Source: Clavibacter michiganensis
GTDB taxonomy: Bacteria; Actinomycetota; Actinomycetes; Actinomycetales; Microbacteriaceae
Assembly: GCF_016907085.1 (NCBI RefSeq)
Contig: NZ_JAFBBJ010000001.1
Span: 496,001-560,000 of the forward strand
Length of the DNA: 64,000 nucleotides
Reading direction: 5' to 3'
Positions 60,200 through 64,000 of the stretch are shown here, one piece after another (the first letter of the stretch is position 1; each line of letters starts with the position of its first letter). Made by a program: the position numbers and the translations under genes. Under the pieces are notes generated by a model that saw only the letters and a list, made by a program, of their open reading frames with translations, ran no database searches and had not been told where the DNA came from.

Positions 60200-60616
60200 A
60201 TGAAGTGCCCCAACGACTCCGCCACCCTCGTGATGAGCGAGCGCGCCGGGGTGGAGATCGACTACTGCCCGGACTGCCGCGGCGTGTGGTTGGACCGCGG
60301 CGAGCTCGACAAGATCCTCGACCGCGCGGAGCAGGAGATGCGCGCCGCGCCGGCGGCCGCATCGCCCGTGCCGCCCGCAGCGCCGCTCGGCGGGTATCCG
60401 GGTCCTGGTCGCGACGACCGCCGTCGGGATGACGACCGCCGCGGTGACGACCGCCGCCGCGACGACGACCGCGATCGCGGCTACGGCATCCCCGCGGACG
60501 GCTACGGCGACCGCAGAGGGCAGGGCTACCCCAGCGCGGGCGGATACGGGAGCGGCGACGGATACGGCGGCAAGCGCCGCAAGAAGGAGAGCTGGCTCAG
60601 CGAGCTCTTCGACTGA
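60200..60616 (+). CDS. TFIIB-type zinc-ribbon protein with charged low-complexity tail
   Basis: A 138-residue protein. The zf-TFIIB domain occupies residues 1-42: MKCPNDSATLV...DYCPDCRGVWLDRGELDKI. Cysteines are 3, 23 and 26; position 6, where the second Cys of the first knuckle is expected, is Asp (CPND), a pattern I recall in actinobacterial relatives (CPVD). A Pro/Ala linker is followed by an Arg/Asp repeat tract (RDDRRRDDDRRGDDRRRDDD), a Gly/Tyr-rich stretch and a final KRRKKESWLSELFD. The C-terminal WLSELFD looks like a short binding motif. Function unknown. Confidence 0.85.
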   Translation: MKCPNDSATLVMSERAGVEIDYCPDCRGVWLDRGELDKILDRAEQEMRAAPAAASPVPPAAPLGGYPGPGRDDRRRDDDRRGDDRRRDDDRDRGYGIPADGYGDRRGQGYPSAGGYGSGDGYGGKRRKKESWLSELFD

Positions 60617-60678
60617 GCGGTCCCGCCGGCCGGCCGCCCATGAGGATGCCCTGGTCATGGGGCGGTCGGAATGTGTAG

Positions 60679-60684
60679 TAATGT
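60679..60684 (+). promoter_or_regulatory. Candidate -10 of tRNA-Ala
   Basis: TAATGT lies 32 bases upstream of the tRNA; a short hairpin (CGCTTCC/GGGAAGCG) fills the leader. No good -35 seen. Confidence 0.4.
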
Positions 60685-60716
60685 AGACGAGTCGCTTCCG
60701 CAGGGAAGCGGATCAC

Positions 60717-60789
60717 GGGTCTGTGGCGCAGTTGGTAGCGCACCTGCATGGCATGCAGGGGGTCAGGGGTTCGAATCCCCTCAGATCCA
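60717..60789 (+). tRNA. tRNA-Ala (anticodon GGC)
   Basis: Acceptor GGGTCTG pairs with CAGATCC and includes the G3:U70 wobble that specifies alanine. Anticodon stem-loop CCTGCATGGCATGCAGG gives GGC; the T arm has GGTTCGAATCC; discriminator A73. The CCA end is not encoded (ACCC follows), unlike the other two tRNAs here. Confidence 0.97.
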
Positions 60790-60794
60790 CCCTC

Positions 60795-60828
60795 GAGCCC
60801 CGCTCCTCCTCACGGAGGCGCGGGGCTC
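60795..60828 (+). terminator. Terminator of tRNA-Ala
   Basis: GAGCCCCGC/GCGGGGCTC 9-bp stem with an inner CCTCC/GGAGG hairpin, followed by TTCCC, five bases after the tRNA. Confidence 0.8.
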
Positions 60829-60858
60829 TTCCCGTCTCCGGCTCTGCTCTCCTCGTCT

Positions 60859-60908
60859 CCGACGCGGCGTCGGTCCCCGATCGGGGGACTGTCCTCCACT
60901 TGGAGGAC
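60859..60908. repeat. Three consecutive short inverted repeats
   Basis: CCGACG-CGG-CGTCGG (60859-60873), CCCCGATCGGGG (60875-60886) and GTCCTCCA-CT-TGGAGGAC (60891-60908) follow each other directly between the tRNA-Ala terminator and the next gene. Confidence 0.8.
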
Positions 60909-60950
60909 CGGCGTACCGTAGATCAGGTCATCGACCCCTGGAGCTCCACA

Positions 60951-61274
60951 ATGTCGCACGCCACCCTGCACCGGACGCACACCACCGACCCGCACCGCAC
61001 GTCGGTGGTCGGTTCCGCGGTGCTGGGCTTCCTGTCCGCGTTCGTGGTCGGGGCGGCCGTCATCGTGACGCTCCTCATCACCTCCTTCGCGCAGGGCACC
61101 GAGGGCTACCCCGGGCTCGACGTGCCGGGCGTCGTCGACACCCGGATCGACCACGGCAGCGTCGTGACGCAGATCGGCCCGGGCGGGTTCCTCTTCCCGC
61201 TGGCCGCCGGCATCCTCGTCGGCCTGATCGTCGCGGTGGTCGTCTACGCGCGTCAGCGCCACGTCGAGGACTGA
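60951..61274 (+). CDS. Small two-helix membrane protein
   Basis: A 107-residue protein. Hydrophilic His/Thr-rich N-terminus, a first helix at about 19-45 (VVGSAVLGFLSAFVVGAAVIVTLLI), an extracytoplasmic loop of about 40 residues (EGYPGLDVPGVVDTRIDHGSVV), a second helix at about 79-99 (FLFPLAAGILVGLIVAVVVYA) and a short RQRHVED tail. ATG 60951 has CTGGAGCT upstream. The three inverted repeats lie in its leader. Family not recognised. Confidence 0.75.
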   Translation: MSHATLHRTHTTDPHRTSVVGSAVLGFLSAFVVGAAVIVTLLITSFAQGTEGYPGLDVPGVVDTRIDHGSVVTQIGPGGFLFPLAAGILVGLIVAVVVYARQRHVED

Positions 61275-61303
61275 GCCCGACCGACCCGGATCCCGCGCGC
61301 GCG

Positions 61304-61316
61304 TAGGGTCGAGGGG
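61304..61316 (+). promoter_or_regulatory. Leaderless promoter of the SGNH lipoprotein gene
   Basis: TAGGGT at 61304-61309, seven bases, ATG 61317. Confidence 0.5.
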
Positions 61317-62336
61317 ATGCCTCGCCACACCGCCGCCCGCTCGAGTCGGCGCCGCGCGTCGGCCTCTCGCTCCCGTCTCCGTGGAGCAGCCCTCGCCAGC
61401 GCGGCGACCGCCCTGCTCCTGATCGCGACCGGCTGCACCGCACCGGACGTCGTCCTGCCTACCGCTCCCGCCGCCCCGCTCCGGGTGGTCTCCCTCGGCG
61501 ACTCCTACTCCACGGGCACGGGACCGGCCCAGCCGCTGCCCGGGGATCCGGGGGTGTGCGGGCGCACCGTGGCGTCCTCGGTGCGGGTCGCCGCGGCCGA
61601 CGTCGGCGCGGACCTCGTCGACGCGGCCTGCGACGGCGCCAGCACGGGCGATCTCGCCGCTCCGAGGGAACGCGGCGGACAGACCGTGCCCGCGCAGCTC
61701 GACGCGCTGGCCGATGGTGCCGACGTCGTCCTCGTGCGCCTCGGGGGCAACGACCTCGGCTTCCCGGCGCTCGTCGGCGGGTGCCTCGCGCGCGATCCGG
61801 CGGGACCCGTGGCGGCCGGGCCGACGACGTGCGTGGACGCGCTCGCGCCCGCGGGCGGGACCGACGCCGTCCGCGCCCGCATCGAGGGGGAGGTGGCGCC
61901 GCGTCTCGGCGAGGCGTTCGCCCGGATCCGCGCGGCGGCGCCCGACGCCCGCATCGTCGCGGTCGGCTACCTCACCGTGCTGGGCGACCCCGACGCGCTG
62001 CCCGCGGAGGGCTGCCTGCGGGCCACGGCATCGTCCGCGGTGAACGGCCAGGTGCTCCTCGCCGACCGGGACGCGGCGTGGCTGGCGGGGATCCAGCGCG
62101 AGCTCGACGGGGCGATCGCCCGGGCGGCAGCCGACGCGGGTGCCCGTTTCGTGGACCAGGAGACGCCGACCGCCGCGCACGGTGCGTGCGCGGGGGATGC
62201 GGGCGACCCGTACGTGGCGGGGCTCGGCGGCAGCGCGGGGGATGTGCCCCTGCACCCGAACGCGGCGGGACTGGCGTGGGAGTCCGGTGTCCTGGCGGGC
62301 GTGCTGCGCGAGGAGCAGGCAGCGCTCGGCCGCTGA
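61317..62336 (+). CDS. SGNH/GDSL hydrolase, lipoprotein
   Basis: A 339-residue secreted esterase-type hydrolase. An unusually Arg/Ser-rich N-terminal 22 residues precede a hydrophobic stretch and a lipobox LIATGC with Cys40. Block I GDSYSTG gives nucleophile Ser63, block III is LGGNDLGF, and block V DVPLHPN gives His313. Six or more cysteines in the mature domain suggest disulphides, as in actinobacterial lipases of the Streptomyces SCO1725 type. It hydrolyses an ester substrate outside the cell; lipid or cell-wall esters are both possible. Confidence 0.92.
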   Translation: MPRHTAARSSRRRASASRSRLRGAALASAATALLLIATGCTAPDVVLPTAPAAPLRVVSLGDSYSTGTGPAQPLPGDPGVCGRTVASSVRVAAADVGADLVDAACDGASTGDLAAPRERGGQTVPAQLDALADGADVVLVRLGGNDLGFPALVGGCLARDPAGPVAAGPTTCVDALAPAGGTDAVRARIEGEVAPRLGEAFARIRAAAPDARIVAVGYLTVLGDPDALPAEGCLRATASSAVNGQVLLADRDAAWLAGIQRELDGAIARAAADAGARFVDQETPTAAHGACAGDAGDPYVAGLGGSAGDVPLHPNAAGLAWESGVLAGVLREEQAALGR

Positions 62337-62393
62337 TCCCCGCCGCCGTGCAGGCGGGCCGCCCGTGACCATGTGGGATCTTGTGGTTTCGTG

Positions 62394-62422
62394 TTGCTTC
62401 TCCTGCGGATCAGGGCTACAGT
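62394..62422 (+). promoter_or_regulatory. Promoter of the deoR-fruK operon
   Basis: TTGCTT at 62394-62399 and TACAGT at 62417-62422, spacer 17 bp. The upstream stretch 62371-62396 has repeated TTGTG/GTGTT-like words that may be part of the regulator's operator. Confidence 0.6.
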
Positions 62423-62470
62423 GCGAGGACGCGAGGCGCCAGTGCCCCACGGAGTCGAAGGAGACCGCCC

Positions 62471-63259
62471 ATGTACGCCGAAGAGCGCCAGGACAGGGTG
62501 GTCGCCCTCCTCGAGAGCACCGGCCGCGTCGCGGTCCTCGGCCTGGCGCGCGACTTCGACGTGACGACCGAGACGGTCCGCCGCGACCTCGCCCAGCTCG
62601 AGAGCCGCGGCGTCCTCCGCCGCGTGCACGGCGGCGCCGTCCTCGCGGATCGGTCCACCCGCGCCGAGGAGAGCCTCGACACCCGGGGTTCCCGCAACAC
62701 GGCGGCCAAGGCGCGCATCGCCGACGCGGCCATGGGGTTCCTGCCGACGAGCTTCGCGGGATCCATCGCGCTCGACGCCGGCACCACCACGGGGCTCGTC
62801 GCGGAGCGCGTCGCCGCCTGGCGGCCGGACGTCGCCGGCCGCACGCTCGTCGTCGTCACGCACTCCATGTCCATCGCGCAGACCGTGACCCGGAATCCCG
62901 CGGTCGAGGTGCAGCTCCTCGGCGGACGCGTCCGCGGCATCACGAGCGCGGCCGTCGGCCCCGCCACCCTCGGCCAGCTCGCGCGGCTGCGACCCGACAT
63001 CGCGTTCATCGGCGCGAACGGGATCCACGCCGAGTTCGGCCTCAGCACCCCCGACGAAGAGGAGGCGGCCGTGAAGACCGCGTTGACCCGAGGATCCCGA
63101 CGTGCCGTGGCGCTCGTCGACGCGTCGAAGGCGGGGGAGGAGGCGCTCGTCGGCTTCGCGGCCCTCAACGACCTCGACGCGCTCGTGACCGACGCCGCGC
63201 CCGACGGCCCGCTGGCAGACGCGCTGGCCGCCGCGGAGGTGGAGGTGATGGTCGCGTGA
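62471..63259 (+). CDS. DeoR family transcriptional regulator (FruR-like)
   Basis: A 262-residue DeoR regulator. The helix-turn-helix is at residues 1-57 (ERQDRVVALLESTGRVAVLGLARDFDVTTETVRRDLAQLESRGVLRRVHGGA), followed by a sugar-phosphate isomerase-like sensor domain with DAGTTTGLVA, LLGGRVRG and DIAFIGANGI. It probably senses a fructose phosphate and represses its own operon. ATG 62471 has AAGGAG upstream. Its stop overlaps the GTG of fruK (GTGA), indicating control of fructose use. Confidence 0.94.
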   Translation: MYAEERQDRVVALLESTGRVAVLGLARDFDVTTETVRRDLAQLESRGVLRRVHGGAVLADRSTRAEESLDTRGSRNTAAKARIADAAMGFLPTSFAGSIALDAGTTTGLVAERVAAWRPDVAGRTLVVVTHSMSIAQTVTRNPAVEVQLLGGRVRGITSAAVGPATLGQLARLRPDIAFIGANGIHAEFGLSTPDEEEAAVKTALTRGSRRAVALVDASKAGEEALVGFAALNDLDALVTDAAPDGPLADALAAAEVEVMVA

Positions 63260-64000
63260 TCCTCACCCTCACCGCCAACCCGAGCCTCGACCGCACCATC
63301 GACCTCGCCGGAGCACTCGCGCGCGGAGCCGTGCAGCGCGCCCGCGGCGTCGCCGAGCAGCCGGGCGGCAAGGGCGTCAACGTCTCGCGTGCGCTCATCG
63401 CCTCCGGCCTCGAGACCCTCGCCCTGCTGCCCGGCCGGCTCGACGACCCCATGCTCGTGGCGCTGGCCGCCGAAGGGATCCCGCTCGACCAGCTGGACAT
63501 CGACGGCCGCGTCCGGCAGAACGTCACGCTCACCGAGCCGGACGGCACCACCACCAAGGTCAACGAGCCGGGTCCGGTCCTCTCCGCCGCCGAGGCGGAC
63601 GCGCTGGTGGCGCTCGTGATCCGCCACGCGCGCCGGGCGAGCTGGCTCGTGCTGGCGGGATCCCTGCCGCCCGGCCTCGACGACGACTTCGCCGCCCGCG
63701 TGGTGCAGGCCGTCCGTGCCGAGCTCGGCGACGCGGCGCCGCGCATCGCCGTCGACTCGTCGGGCGCGCCCATGGCCGCGCTCGTCGCGTCCGGCGCCGT
63801 CGTGGACCTCGTCAAGCCCAACGCCGAGGAGCTCGCCGAGCTCGTCGGCCTCCCGGACCCGGATGCGCTCGAGGCCGACCCCCGGCTGGCCCACGACGCA
63901 TCCCGTTCCCTCGTCTCCCGCGGCTGCCGCGCGGTCCTCGCGACCCTCGGCGCGCGGGGGGCCGTCCTCACCACGGCGGAGGGCGGGTGGCTCGCCACCA
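63256..64000 (+). CDS. fruK: 1-phosphofructokinase (PfkB family), truncated by window end
   Basis: The first ~248 residues of a ribokinase-fold sugar kinase. Signatures are LTANPSLDRTI at the start, QPGGKGVNVSRAL (PfkB signature 1), NEPGP substrate loop and LVKPNAEELAELVG. It phosphorylates fructose-1-phosphate to fructose-1,6-bisphosphate. The C-terminal anion-hole motif (GAGD) lies beyond the window. The GTG start overlaps the regulator stop; a fructose PTS gene would be expected next. Confidence 0.93.
   Translation, partial: MILTLTANPSLDRTIDLAGALARGAVQRARGVAEQPGGKGVNVSRALIASGLETLALLPGRLDDPMLVALAAEGIPLDQLDIDGRVRQNVTLTEPDGTTTKVNEPGPVLSAAEADALVALVIRHARRASWLVLAGSLPPGLDDDFAARVVQAVRAELGDAAPRIAVDSSGAPMAALVASGAVVDLVKPNAEELAELVGLPDPDALEADPRLAHDASRSLVSRGCRAVLATLGARGAVLTTAEGGWLAT

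Overview
The window is about 73% G+C and almost wholly coding, in short overlapping operons. It comes from a high-GC actinobacterium. The actinobacterial markers are paired ClpP1/ClpP2, a mycothiol-dependent nitroreductase homologue, GlbO-type haemoglobin, an ultrashort translational T-box before ileS, and frequent leaderless starts (TAnnnT, 6-7 nt, then ATG/GTG). The expansin-like secreted protein, eukaryotic-type IleS and overall gene set fit Microbacteriaceae, probably Clavibacter or a close relative. That assignment is an inference from recall, not from a database search. I see no rRNA, IS element, prophage, CRISPR array or replication origin.

Most of the window is a conserved backbone. 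Its gene content matches, as I recall it, M. tuberculosis Rv2478c down to about Rv2420c: ssbB, ettA, thioesterase, glbO, pepN, Rv2466c-type nitroreductase, rpiB, nei2, tig, clpP1P2, clpX, valS, folC, DUF4233, ndk, rne, rplU, rpmA, obgE, proB, proA, nadD, rsfS.

Layout. 0-5.4 kb: SSB-like protein, MarR regulator, lipoprotein, EttA, two thioesterases and a hypothetical protein. 5.5-12.9 kb: truncated haemoglobin, MscS channel, aminopeptidase N, nitroreductase homologue, RpiB, Nei-type glycosylase and Dps, a set that leans toward redox, osmotic and DNA-damage stress. 13-18.4 kb: one 1,806-residue membrane protein. 18.5-24.6 kb: tRNA-Gly, tRNA-Pro, trigger factor, ClpP1P2 and ClpX, with a dimethylsulfone-monooxygenase-like gene inserted on the other strand between clpP2 and clpX. 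24.7-31 kb: M3 peptidase, methyltransferase and a valS-GNAT-hypothetical operon.

31-42.2 kb is the accessory part: GTP-type PEP carboxykinase divergent from a RamB-like regulator, a four-gene dipeptide-type ABC importer divergent from a TetR regulator, a secreted expansin and a methyltransferase. These are the parts most likely to concern carbon supply and plant-host interaction.

42.2-48.9 kb: T-box, ileS, folC, DUF4233 and ndk, then a VKOR-family protein on the other strand. 49-60.6 kb: RNase E/G, DUF4031, rplU-rpmA-obgE-proB-proA, a small membrane protein, nadD, a long disordered membrane-anchored protein, rsfS and a zinc-ribbon protein. 60.7-64 kb: tRNA-Ala, a two-helix membrane protein, an SGNH lipoprotein, and a DeoR regulator overlapping fruK, which runs off the window end.

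No obviously new multi-gene system is visible. The most unusual observations are a perfect inverted repeat forming two overlapping back-to-back leaderless promoters (26754-26792), a nitroreductase homologue lacking its resolving cysteine, a 3 x 22-bp repeat before clpP1, a strong excess of GGATCC, and ileS occupying the position valS has beside folC in mycobacteria.
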